From NCBI GenBank assembly GCA_947471745.1, contig CANJKZ010001112.1:658001-722000 (forward strand): 64,000 bases of DNA. Reading direction: 5' to 3'. Position 1 is the first letter of the stretch; every line of letters begins with the position of its first letter. The DNA is from Closterium sp. Naga37s-1. Lineage: Eukaryota > Streptophyta > Zygnematophyceae > Desmidiales > Closteriaceae. This document shows, piece after piece, positions 55,701-64,000 of the stretch. Made by a program: the position numbers and the translations under genes. The notes beneath the pieces were generated by a model, which worked only from the letters and a program-made list of their open reading frames with translations, did no database searches and had not been told where the DNA came from.

Positions 55701-58700
55701 GGAGGAGGCCGTCGCGAGCCATGACCATGAGTATGCGCGGCTGTGGGGGAGGGGGGAGAAGGGGGAAGGGGTGTGAGGAGAGTGAGGCGCATCACAAATG
55801 GAACCAGGCAGGGAGGAGGCCGTCCCGCGCCATCACCATGAGGATGCGCGGCTGGGGGGGGGGGGAGGGAGGGGAGTGTGTGGGTCATGTGTGGGGAGTG
55901 TATATGGCGTGTGATGGAACCAGCAGGTGGAGATGCGACCAGCACCCGAAGCAGCAGGGACTCGAGCAATTATCCATACCAGACAAATGGGAAAAGTGCT
56001 TAAATCTATCAGATGCAAATAGGGGCAGCAGGTGAGATGCGCATGCATGGCACCTACCACCTGTCGTGAGATGCGCATGCATGGCACCTACCTGGGGCAG
56101 CAGGGATCCGAGGAGAGTGGTGGAGAGAGCTGCGAGCGCACCCCCTGTCACAAGGTACCTGCAATACAAGCACATGTGCGGTACAGGCACATTTAAGCTA
56201 CGAGAACATGTGAGGCGTCTCAAAGTTGGAGAGAGCTGCAAGCGCACCCCCTGTTACAAGGTACCTGTGATACAAGCACAAGTAACATACGAACACGTGT
56301 GCTGCAGTACATGCAGATATGTGATATGCTATACAATCACGTATCTCGCGATTTGCACAGTTTCATCTCACACATATGAGGTGCATCCACTCGATGACTC
56401 TCTCACTCTCTTACACATATGCACACTCTCTCACTCTCTTACACATATGCACACTCTCTCACTCACTCGCTTGACCCACACTAGGTGGTACGTCTGGAAC
56501 GCCTGAGATTTGAGGCAACACACTCTCTCACTCACTCCCTCACTCACACTGTCAATTACTCTCTCACGTCACTCCCTCACTCACTCTGTCCATCACCCTC
56601 TCACGTCACACTTTGCCCAGTCATGAAGTGGTACCTCTCCATGGTGTCCAGGGCAAAGTGCCCAGTCCAGGTGGTACGTCTCGAAGGCCTGAGCCATGGG
56701 CGTGTCAGGGTCAATGCGGTCAAACGGAGTCAACCCCACCAGCATCACCACTCCCTCACACCCTCCCTCTCCCACTTACTTGGCCCAATCCAAATGGTAG
56801 GTATCAAACGCCTGAGCCATGGGTGTGTCCGGGTCAATGCGGTCAAACGGAGTCAACCCCACCAGCACCGCTGCTATCACCATGTAGAGAGCGCCACAGC
56901 AGGTAAGGGACAGGCCTATCCCCAAAGGCAGGTCGCGCTGAGGGTGCTTCACCTGTTTATAGAGACGGGGGGAAGGGGAGGGAGAGAATATGGGGAATTG
57001 AGATGGAGAGTAGGTGCGAGCTTGTAGAGTGCCGCTATCACCATGTAGAGAGCGCCACTGCAGGTAGCGGACAGGCCTATTCCCAGAGGCAGGTCCCTCT
57101 CAGGGCGCTTCACCTGTGTTTAGAGAAAGGGGATAGGAGAAGGGTAAGTGTGAGCAGGTACTTTGGCACTATCACCATGTAGAGAGCGCCACTGCAGGTA
57201 GCGGACAGGCCTATGTCCAGAGGCAGGTCACGTTGAGGGTGCTTCACCTGTATCACACAAGAGGTATTCTAAGACGACGGTGCTTCACCTGTATCAAGCA
57301 CGGGAATAGATCAAACCGAAGACGCTGTGAGGTTGATCGATGTCAAGTTTTGAGGCGCCGCAAAACTAGGTCAGTGCGTGCAGGTTGAGACCGATCAACC
57401 TCACAGCGTTTGACACGCAAACGAATACGCGAAATGGTAACAGCGGCACAGTCAATTGACATCTTTTGAGGCGCCTCAAAAGAGGCTCAGTCAGTTGACG
57501 TCCTACATTCATCTGGTTCACTGTCACGAATGCCGGATGATCCAGTGCAAGAAAGAAAACTAGTCATGTGAGAGGTGGCAGTGGTCTCGGTTTTACACTT
57601 AAGAGGACGCTAATGCCCTCACGTTAACTCAGCATACCTCTTCTGCTGTGCTTGCAACCGTATCGAATCCAATGTACGAGAAAAAGGCCATCGCTGCTCC
57701 TCCCAGCAATCCAGACACACCGAATGGTAGATAGCTGGAAGAGACAGGGCGATAATGGGGAGAAACGGGTGAAGGGGGGCGAATCAAATCAAAGAAGGCC
57801 ATCCCATCCCAGCTGCTCTCAGTATTCCAGACACAAACGGAACACATAGTTCGGGGTGAGAGAAAACAAGGAAGCGTAAGTATGTGACTGACTGGGCCAA
57901 CAAAGAAAAGTATGGATTCTGTCCCCCATGGGCTTGGAGGCACGGAACGACTTTTGAGTCGACTCAAAAATCGCCTCATCACTGGGGCAACAAAGAAAAG
58001 TATGGATTCTGTCCCCCATGGGCTTGGAGGCACAGAAGGAAATGGAACGGGTCTGAGTTTGCATGGAGACACACGGAAGCGAGGTGAAGTGCACTTAAGG
58101 TATGGGTCCGAATGAAAGGAATTATGAAGGGGTTTGGGACGACTCAAAACATGGAGAGACATGGAGGGGAGGTGAGAAGGGCACATAGGGTATGGATTCG
58201 AGTCAAAGGAAGAATAGCAGCTAACCACCAACACAAAAACCCACGGCACAAGCACCCATACCACAAGCACCCACACCACAAGCACCCACACCACAAGCAC
58301 CCACACCACAAGCACCCACACCACAAGCACCCATACCCCCCCAAGATTACTGCATCGTAATCACCCACCTTGGAGACTCCTTGTACCCCGGCCATCCATG
58401 GGTAAACCCTATCCATGCCCCCGCCACCGCGACAAACAGCAGTATTATCGCATTCGCTACTGTCATCCCCATCTGGAAATTGGCGCTCTGCAAGGGCAAG
58501 TGCGGAAACAGACGAGAGGGATAGTGAACAGCAGCAGAATAGAGGGACACTTAAGTGAAGCAGTTCAATCACATGGTTAGGTATCCAACAAACAAAGAAC
58601 CCACTGTCCTGAGAATCGGAACTTGTCTCTTGTGCTGTCAAGCGAGGTTCAGGAAGGTGCTGAGCTGGCAGCAGGGACGGCCGCCATGTCAGCAACGCTG

Positions 58701-61700
58701 GATGGTGATGTCAGCAACACCATCCAGCGTTGCTGACATGCCGGCTGTCCCTGATGCCAGGCTGCCAGCTCAGCACCTTTTTGAACCTCGCTTGACGGCA
58801 CAAGAGACAAGTTCCGATTCTCAGGGTTGATTCCCCTGCCACCTCATCCTCATCTGGATATTGGCACTCTGCAAGGCAAGAGCAGAAAGAGAGCGGAGGG
58901 CTGTTGCAACGTAAGGTAGAAAAGGAAAGTGAAGAAAACAGACAGACACACGAACAGCACAATTACAATCGCTACTGTCTTCCCCAACTGAAAATTGGTG
59001 CTCTGTTAGGAGGAGAAACAAAAGAGTGGGAAGTTGAGCAGAAAAGAGGGATATTGAACAGAAGCGAGGGATACGGAACGGAAGCAACCCAGAGGGACAC
59101 TGAAGCTAACGAGGGTAGATGGGTAGAGTGAGGAGATGGGTAGAGCCCACGTGAGACACACCCACGTGCCACACACCCACGTGACACACACCCACGTGCT
59201 GCTGTACCCATACATACCTTTTCTTCAGACCCAGGGCAAACTCATACCTGCATACCCTTCACCTCCCTGCGCAGTGACGAGAGCCACCATGAGTGCAGCG
59301 CAGCACGCGGATGGATGGATGCAGCACTAGAGTGGAAAAGCAGGCAGGACACTCTAGTGCTTTTCTCTGGGCCTCTAGCACTAGAGGCCATGTTCCTATG
59401 CTGCCTCTCTGGGACAAGTTCCCTCTCTTCTGCTCAATTTTCCTCTCTTTCTGGGACATTCTTCCTCCTCCGTATAAAGGCCCTCTAACCAGACAGTATA
59501 CGCACCTCCTTGATGCCGGCACACAGCAGTACTGTCACTGCAGCCATCATGATGGCAGCGCACGGATCCAACACCACACTTGTGCCCCTCTAGAGTGTGG
59601 GTTAGTCAAAGCACCTCCTTGATGCCAGCAGACAGCAGTGCTGTCACCGCAGCCACCATGATGCAGCACACGGATCCAACACTACAGTGGTGCCTGGGAC
59701 TGGTCAGTCAACCCACCTCTTTAATGCCAGCAGACAGCAGTGCTGTCACCGCAGCCACCATGAGGGCAGCACACGGATCCAGGACCACACTTGTGCCTGG
59801 GACGGGCAGACGAGCCAGGATGAACGGTAGGCTGTCTGGCCCTCCGAACGCCGTTGCCTGAACATGTGGTGGGAGGTAGGGCGGAGTGAGAGACGAGAGA
59901 ATGAAGTTGGGAGATCGTATAGGGATTTACAGAGAACAAGACAGGCAGGCGAGCCAGGATGAACGGTAGGCTGTCCGGCCCTCCGAATGCCGTTGCCTAA
60001 ACTCATCATGTGGGATGGGTTGGGCGGGGGGGAAATGAGAGTACAAATTTGAGACGTCTCAGAAGTTAGGTTGGGCGGGGGGGAAATGAGAGTACAAATT
60101 TGTATCGAAATGGGGCATGCAGGCGGGCCAGGGCAGGCTGTCTTTTGAGTCGACTCAAAAGTCACCTCAGTACAGATTTGTATCAGAATGGGACATGCAG
60201 GCGAGCCAAGGCAGGCTGTCTTTTGAGTCGACTCAAAAGTCACCTCAGTACAGATTTGTATCAGAATGGGACATGCAGGCGGGCCAGGGCAGGTCGGCTG
60301 CCCTGCCGAACGCCGTTGCCTGAACACATGGTGAGGGCAGTGTGAGAACTGAGTGCGAAGCTGGGAGCGTACAGGTATCTGCAAAGAACGGGAGTGGCAG
60401 GTGGGGCGGGATGAATCATAAAAGGCATGACATGTGCCCCTCCAAATGCCATAGCCTGAACAGTGAGCACGTGGTCGGGGGAGTGAGATAAGAGGACAGA
60501 GATGAGAGAAGGCGTGCTGTCACTGTCAGTCTGTCCCTTTGTAGAGGGGCTATGAAAAGGGGTATTAGAGCATGCCTAAGAATGTGTGCACGCCTGAATT
60601 TTGAGTCGACTCAAAAGTCAAAGGGGTATCAGAGCATGCCTAAGAATGTGTGCACGCCTGAATGCACAAAATCGCCCCTTAGTGTCCATCATTGCACCTG
60701 AGTGAGCAAAATTACCAGATTTGGTGAAATGCCTCGAGCCACTGCTGCCCCACCCACGGTATACTCTAGAATGAGCGCCCAGCCGATGAGCCATGCCACC
60801 CTGGTGACAGCGGCGAGGGGGGATAACAGAGAGACGCATTGAGAATTGCACAGATCGTGTGAATGAAGAATGCCTCGAGCCACTGATACTGCTGCCCCAC
60901 CCACGGAATACTTGAGAATGAGCGCCCAGCCGATGAGCCACGCCACCCTGGTGACGCAAGGCAGCAAGAGAGGGGATAACAGAAAGACACATCAAGACAG
61001 TGGTGATGGTGTGTGCGGCATGCCTCGAATCAAGCCACAGCCGCCCCACCCACGGTATACTCGAGAATGAGAGTCCAGCCGATGAGCCACGCTACCCTGG
61101 CGGAGTCAGTGTGAGAGGACAACAGAGAGACGGTCTTGAGTTGACTCACAAGTCAACAACGCATTGACTGAGCAGCGTGTCTGAACTGGAGGCACTGCCA
61201 CTCCACCCACGATCATCAGAGCCCAGATGATCAACCAGCCAGCCACGACATGGCACCCTGGTGGCCGCAGCGAAGGAGGATAACAAAGGGACGGTTTTGA
61301 GTTGATTCACAATTCAACAATGCATTGACTGAACAACACTCCTCGACGCACTGCCACCCTACCCATGGAATACTTAATCGCACTCACACTTCCCGACACA
61401 GTCGTATGTGTGTAGTGGTAGGCACTCCCAGCGGACGGGCAGCGACTGACAAGCTCAGCGTAGCAGAGAGCAGCCAAGCCCGCCGCCACGCCTGCTATGA
61501 GGAACTATCCATATTCCCATCTGTCCCAAGCACACTCACACTTCTCCAACTGTCGTGTAAGCGTAGTGGTAAGCACTGCCAGCAGAAGGGCAATGACTGG
61601 CGAGCTCAGCATAGCAGAGAGCAGCCAAGCCCGCAGCCACTCTTGCTAAGATACTGAACCAGAGCGTGTTCTTTGAGAATTCTCAAAAAACACGATCTTG

Positions 61701-63386
61701 CTATGATACTGAACCATCTCCCACCTCCACACTGTGTGTGTTTTGAGTCGACTCAAAACACACCTCCACACCCCCCAAAGCACACTCACACTTCCCTCAC
61801 GGTGGTGTATGCATAGTGGTAAGCACTGCCAGCAGAAGGGCAACGACTGGCGAGCTCAGCATAGCAGAGAGCAGCCAAGCCCGCCGCCACAGTGATTCTA
61901 CAGCTCTAACACACCCCCCAAGCACACTCACACTTCTCCGACTGTCGTGTAAGCGTAGTGATAAGCACTCCCAGCAGAGGGACACCGACTGGCGAGCTCA
62001 GCGTAGCAGAGAGCAGCCAAGCCCGCCTCCACGCCTGCTATGAGGAGGAAGGTGAATCGCCTGCATAACGGCCTGCACTACACCTTACGCATTCCCCCAT
62101 ACCACTCACACACACTCACACTTCCCCAACAGTCGTGTACGCATAGTGATAGGCACTCCCAGCGGACGGGCAGCGACTGGCGAGCTCAGCGTAGCAGAGA
62201 GCAGCCAAGCCCGCCGCCACGCCTGCTATGAGGAAGGAGAGGGGCAGCGCCGGTCCGGCCTTCTCCCGCGCCACTGTGCCAATGAGAACGTACACTCCCG
62301 CGCCTATGGTCGACCCCACTCCTGTTGTAGGTGCGGGAGAGAGGTGCAAGGGAGTGGTAAGTGTTGTAGGGGTAGAATCTGGAGCTGCCTGCTATGGGGA
62401 AGGAGAGGGGCAGCGCACCCCGGCCCTTCTCCCGTGCCACGGTGCGTTATGGTTGACCTCACCCCTGTGGTGGGTGGGTGGGTGGGATGGGATGGGATGG
62501 GATGGGATGGGATGGGATGGGATGGGATGGGATGGGATGGGATGGGATGGGATGGGATGGGATGGGATGGGATGGGACGGCATGGGGTGGGACGGGACGG
62601 GGCGGGACGGGATGGGATGGGATGGGGTGGGATGGGATGGGATGGGATGGGATTGGATTAGACCAGATAGGATATGATTGGATGGGATAAAATAGGATAG
62701 GAAATGGGATCGGATCCGATGGTGTAGGATGGGATGTGGTGTGATCAGGGTGTGACCCCGCCAGGCCGTTAGGCACGCGAGCACTCGTCTTAGAAAACGC
62801 CCGGATATCGGATCAGATCAAGCTCAGATCGTACCGAGTAGGGGAGTGGTTTGGAAGCGGAGACTTGCTCCTAGAATGGTTCAGACGGGATGGCTTGGGT
62901 CGGACGCGACGTAGTGGAAAGTAGCGCAAGCATGCTCGTTGTCTCAGCAGATCTCCGTTTGGAAATCCGGACCGTGACGGCCTGAAGCGCACCTAGTGGG
63001 ATGGAGTCAAGCGTAATTACCGGGATGGGATAAGGCGTACCTAGCGGGATGAGCTGCCAGAACGTGAGGCACTTCGGAAGCGGCGCCGCCATGAGGTTCG
63101 TATGCGACTGAGAGTGCTTCAATCGGAACATCCCTCCCCACGAATTATGCCGGGTAAACCCCCCTCGCCTTGTAGTACCCGATCCTCCGCCATTCCCCGC
63201 TCCTCCGCGTTCCCCGCCGGATTCCTGAATCCTACGGTAGCCGGAATCGTGGATCTGCGGTTGAGATCCCCATTGGGGGGATGGATGGTGCGGATACGCG
63301 CCACCAGCGCCAGTTCGATCTGACGGTTGAGAACTCCCGAGGGGAGTCCCACCGTGATGATCTAGAAAACCTCCACGGCGATCCAT
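34794..63386 (-). CDS. CAT: Cationic amino acid transporter (CAT family, APC superfamily), 13 exons over 28.6 kb
   Basis: Membrane permease for arginine/lysine-type amino acids. Exons: 63386-63041, 62321-62120, 60800-60716, 59857-59717, 58487-58369, 57734-57638, 56952-56780, 56158-56092, 55740-55582, 55030-54006, 45503-45391, 45183-45108, 35031-34794. All GT-AG, phases match, 946 aa. Landmarks in family order: a Gly-rich cytosolic N-terminus; [19 protein letters not shown] (about 112-130); [143 protein letters not shown]. Next comes an unusually long acidic and Ala-repeat loop (about 485-770, about 100 in plant relatives), then TM helices ending [25 protein letters not shown] and [17 protein letters not shown]. 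Codon-rich introns hold two giant arrays. Confidence 0.94.
35100..35213 (-). repeat. Acceptor-side echo of transporter exon 13
   Basis: A near-identical copy of the exon start ([22 protein letters not shown], acceptor at 35214) lies 182 bp upstream of the exon used here. Splicing to it would give a different C-terminus ending near 34991. Confidence 0.88.
35220..36440 (-). repeat. Decayed exon 12 echoes and TTGACT-rich filler
   Basis: Diverged copies of the exon 12 donor side (ACGAGGATGCTGGCGAGG and similar) lie near 35565, 35700, 35935 and 36345, with runs of TTGACTCTGC. They become less like the exon with distance from the main array. Palindromes of the TTTTGAG family are interspersed. Confidence 0.75.
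35460..35904. repeat. TTTTGAG-NNNN-CTCAAAA palindromes, group 1
   Basis: A perfect 24-bp palindrome with core AATT at 35460-35483 and a perfect 22-bp one with core TCGA at 35883-35904, the latter followed by a shorter TGAGTCGACTCA. Imperfect relatives occur at about 35329 and 35396. Confidence 0.85.
36441..45107 (-). repeat. 117-bp donor-side satellite of transporter exon 12, about 74 units, with higher-order periodicity
   Basis: Each 117-bp unit holds about 60 bp of exon 12 ([19 protein letters not shown] codons), its GTGAGT donor and about 57 bp of intron. Units are almost identical; informative variants are GGATACTGG, GAGATAGAC, GGCCGTGAG and one GAACTGTG. GGATACTGG occurs at 36951, 38238, 39291, 40578 and 43152, that is 11, 9, 11 and 22 units apart. 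GAACTGTG occurs at 41577 and 44151, 22 units apart. One frame is open throughout for over 2900 codons, but it is not the exon 12 frame, which meets TGA right after each donor. Confidence 0.96.
45575..53481. repeat. 19-bp G-rich satellite, about 415 units, in transporter intron 10
   Basis: Unit GGAGGAGGGTAGGTGACAG, nearly invariant over 7.9 kb. Length variants cluster at about 50908-51255 with one more at 52074. The plus strand has four short G runs per unit; the transporter's coding strand carries the C/T-rich complement. The array ends 53 bp into the pyrimidine tract upstream of exon 11, from which it may derive. Because the unit has no stop in any minus-strand frame, all three give frames of about 2700 codons, which I regard as artefacts. 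Confidence 0.97.
53690..53995 (-). repeat. Donor-side echoes of transporter exon 10
   Basis: Copies of the exon end ([21 protein letters not shown] coding region and donor) lie near 53870-53950, 53700-53735 and weaker ones between. 53482-53690 shows nothing else. Confidence 0.8.
55105..55450 (-). repeat. Acceptor-side echoes of transporter exon 10
   Basis: Copies of the [20 protein letters not shown] start, two with AG acceptors, begin near 55180 and 55323; a shorter one sits near 55435. Confidence 0.88.
55790..56270 (-). repeat. Echoes of transporter exons 8 and 9
   Basis: An acceptor-side copy of exon 9 ([15 protein letters not shown]) lies at about 55790-55853. Donor-side remnants of exon 8 occur near 56040-56070 and an acceptor-side copy near 56215-56265 (TACCTTGTAACAGGGGGTGC). 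Confidence 0.85.
56500..57300 (-). repeat. Echoes of transporter exon 7 on both sides
   Basis: Acceptor-side copies ([20 protein letters not shown]) begin near 57116 and 57249, with a fragment near 57290. Donor-side copies ([20 protein letters not shown]) lie near 56650-56740, with remnants near 56625 and 56500. The real exon (56952-56780) sits between, as the pattern predicts. Confidence 0.88.
57346..57969. repeat. TTTTGAG-NNNN-CTCAAAA palindromes, group 2
   Basis: An imperfect copy with core GCGC at 57346-57367, a perfect 22-bp copy with core GCGC at 57462-57483 and a perfect 18-bp copy with core TCGA at 57952-57969. An acceptor-side echo of exon 6 lies at about 57775-57836. Confidence 0.85.
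58240..58335. repeat. 15-bp tandem repeat, about six units
   Basis: Unit CCACACCACAAGCAC in transporter intron 5, next to the exon 5 donor. Two 85-bp near-copies containing GTATGGATTCTGTCCCCCAT lie at about 57895-58035. Confidence 0.88.
58608..58826. repeat. About 100-bp-arm inverted repeat (long hairpin) in transporter intron 4
   Basis: The left arm (about 58608-58709) and right arm (about 58719-58826) are near-perfect complements, from CCTGAGAATCGGAACTTGTC at the base to GCTGGATGGTG at the tip, with about ten unpaired bases. Differences are a few mismatches and one insertion of about nine bases in the right arm. It could be a foldback MITE or a small-RNA precursor. No target duplication is obvious. 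Confidence 0.92.
58841..59003 (-). repeat. Acceptor-side echoes of transporter exon 5
   Basis: Two copies of the exon start after a CAG acceptor (SANIQM-like and STNFQL-like readings) begin near 58870 and 59003. Confidence 0.85.
59270..60460 (-). repeat. Echoes of transporter exon 4 on both sides
   Basis: Donor-side copies ([21 protein letters not shown]) end near 59613, 59507 and a remnant near 59270. Acceptor-side copies ([16 protein letters not shown]) begin near 59997, 60320 and 60455. The real exon is 59857-59717. Confidence 0.88.
60049..60616. repeat. TTTTGAG-NNNN-CTCAAAA palindromes, group 3
   Basis: Core ACGT (GAGACGTCTC at 60051-60060, imperfect arms); core TCGA at 60142-60161, 60220-60239 and 60599-60616. 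The middle two sit inside a 78-bp tandem unit. Confidence 0.85.
60880..62045 (-). repeat. Acceptor-side echoes of exon 3 and donor-side echoes of exon 2 (transporter)
   Basis: Exon 3 starts ([13 protein letters not shown]) recur near 60950, 61100 and, weaker, 61260. Exon 2 ends ([22 protein letters not shown] plus GTGTGAG) recur with donors near 61925, 61785, 61535 and 61385. Between them lie palindromes with core AATT (61672-61687) and TCGA (61736-61763, 28 bp perfect). Confidence 0.88.
62390..62700. repeat. Exon 2 acceptor-side echo and (GGGAT)n microsatellite
   Basis: About 62390-62465 is a diverged copy of exon 2 from its acceptor through [15 protein letters not shown]. Directly beyond lies a GGGAT pentamer array, clean at about 62485-62575 and degenerate to about 62700. 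Confidence 0.88.
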
Positions 63387-64000
63387 GCTGACCGATGCCT
63401 GTCCGCAAAAAAGTATCGGAGCGTACTCGTTACAAGAATTAACCTCCTATCGGTGCATGGACTAAGCCCATAGGAGTTACTTTACCACCATGATGCGCAC
63501 AATCTGAAACAGCTTTGAATGCGGCGCGATTTCTATCAATCTAGTTGTGCGGCTGGCGGCGCGTGAAGCTACACGTCGATCAGAACAGCTTATAATTGAA
63601 AACTCCCATTCTACGGCTGTCTCGCGACTCGTTCAAACGCGGCTATCTCCTGCCAGCGGATGGGTGTGGTAAAGTAACCGACACAGTAAAGCGTGCCAAT
63701 ATGCTAACTGCTTTTAGAAGAAGAGGTAGGTGCCAGCGCTAGCGGTTTCGGTTACACCAAGCAGGAGCTCCCTGCTGCTAAAGAAGCAGTGGCTTGTTCC
63801 ACCGTTCAAAACGTCTCATTTCTCTGGTCTAGTTTCCATCGAGCTTGTCAGGAGAAGGATTTTGTCGCGCGATTGACGGGGAAACTGAAGTCGTTGTCGG
63901 AAATTTGAACAGAAAAGGTTGGAGCTTGTATGTGGCACGGGAAATCATATTGAGTCAGCACGCTGGGAGCTTCCTTGCTGGACAACTGGAGAAGCATGTA
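63387..64000. other. Upstream flank of the transporter; no gene supported
   Basis: This should contain the transporter promoter; no TATA box is evident. From about 63719 a plus-strand frame stays open for about 63 codons after a TTTTAG acceptor-like site, ending TGA near 63908. It has no start and no family resemblance, so I do not call it. Confidence 0.4.

Noticed and set aside
63719..63908. Possible terminal exon of a divergent plus-strand gene
   Set aside because: About 63 open codons after an acceptor-like TTTTAG, but no start, no family resemblance and no supporting neighbour exon.

Overview
The window is nuclear DNA of a eukaryote with spliced genes and organellar and plant-type gene families. 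The three complete host genes are a transit-peptide-like MnmA thiouridylase, a plant-specific glutaredoxin-like protein and a plant-type cationic amino acid transporter. Together with high-GC Copia retroelements they suggest a streptophyte green alga, most likely a zygnematophyte such as Closterium. That assignment is inference from family resemblance; nothing in the window proves it.

Layout. 1-3197: 3' part of a decayed Copia element (+). 3330-7361: first exon (-) of an unrecognised Glu/Gln/Arg-rich protein, followed in gene direction by copies of its own 3' edge and a ~3-kb array of 48-bp units. 7908-8211: cluster of hairpins and palindromes. 8604-15995: two convergent spliced genes, an unrecognised 1280-aa protein (+) and a Crypton/Ndc10-type tyrosine recombinase with a GCR1_C-like region (-), read here as one mobile element. 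Its recombinase end is broken by a TAG and by a 5'-truncated second Copia (15998-18085). 18086-19498: AT-rich, purine-biased gene-free DNA. 19499-19571: tRNA-derived A/B-box relic. 20160-28776: MnmA (+, 8 exons, 786 aa). 29790-33619: glutaredoxin-like gene (+, 2 exons, 850 aa). 34794-63386: cationic amino acid transporter (-, 13 exons, 946 aa over 28.6 kb).

The exon models were built by hand. For all three multi-exon host genes and the 1280-aa gene, every splice site is GT-AG, phases match, and total coding length divides by three without internal stops.

The dominant signal is a pattern I call exon-edge echoes. Most introns of the host genes are filled with partial copies of the nearest exon border. 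Copies of a donor-side end lie downstream of the exon, copies of an acceptor-side start lie upstream, and copies of the transporter's last coding exon follow its stop. Extreme cases are arrays of 17 bp (9 donors), 16 bp (34 donors) and 117 bp (about 74 donors, with higher-order periods of 11 and 22 units). A separate 7.9-kb array of about 415 19-bp G-rich units fills transporter intron 10. The mobile-element genes at 8.6-15.8 kb have short, clean introns without echoes. A second theme is a dispersed palindrome family, TTTTGAG-NNNN-CTCAAAA with variable four-base cores, mainly in host introns and flanks.
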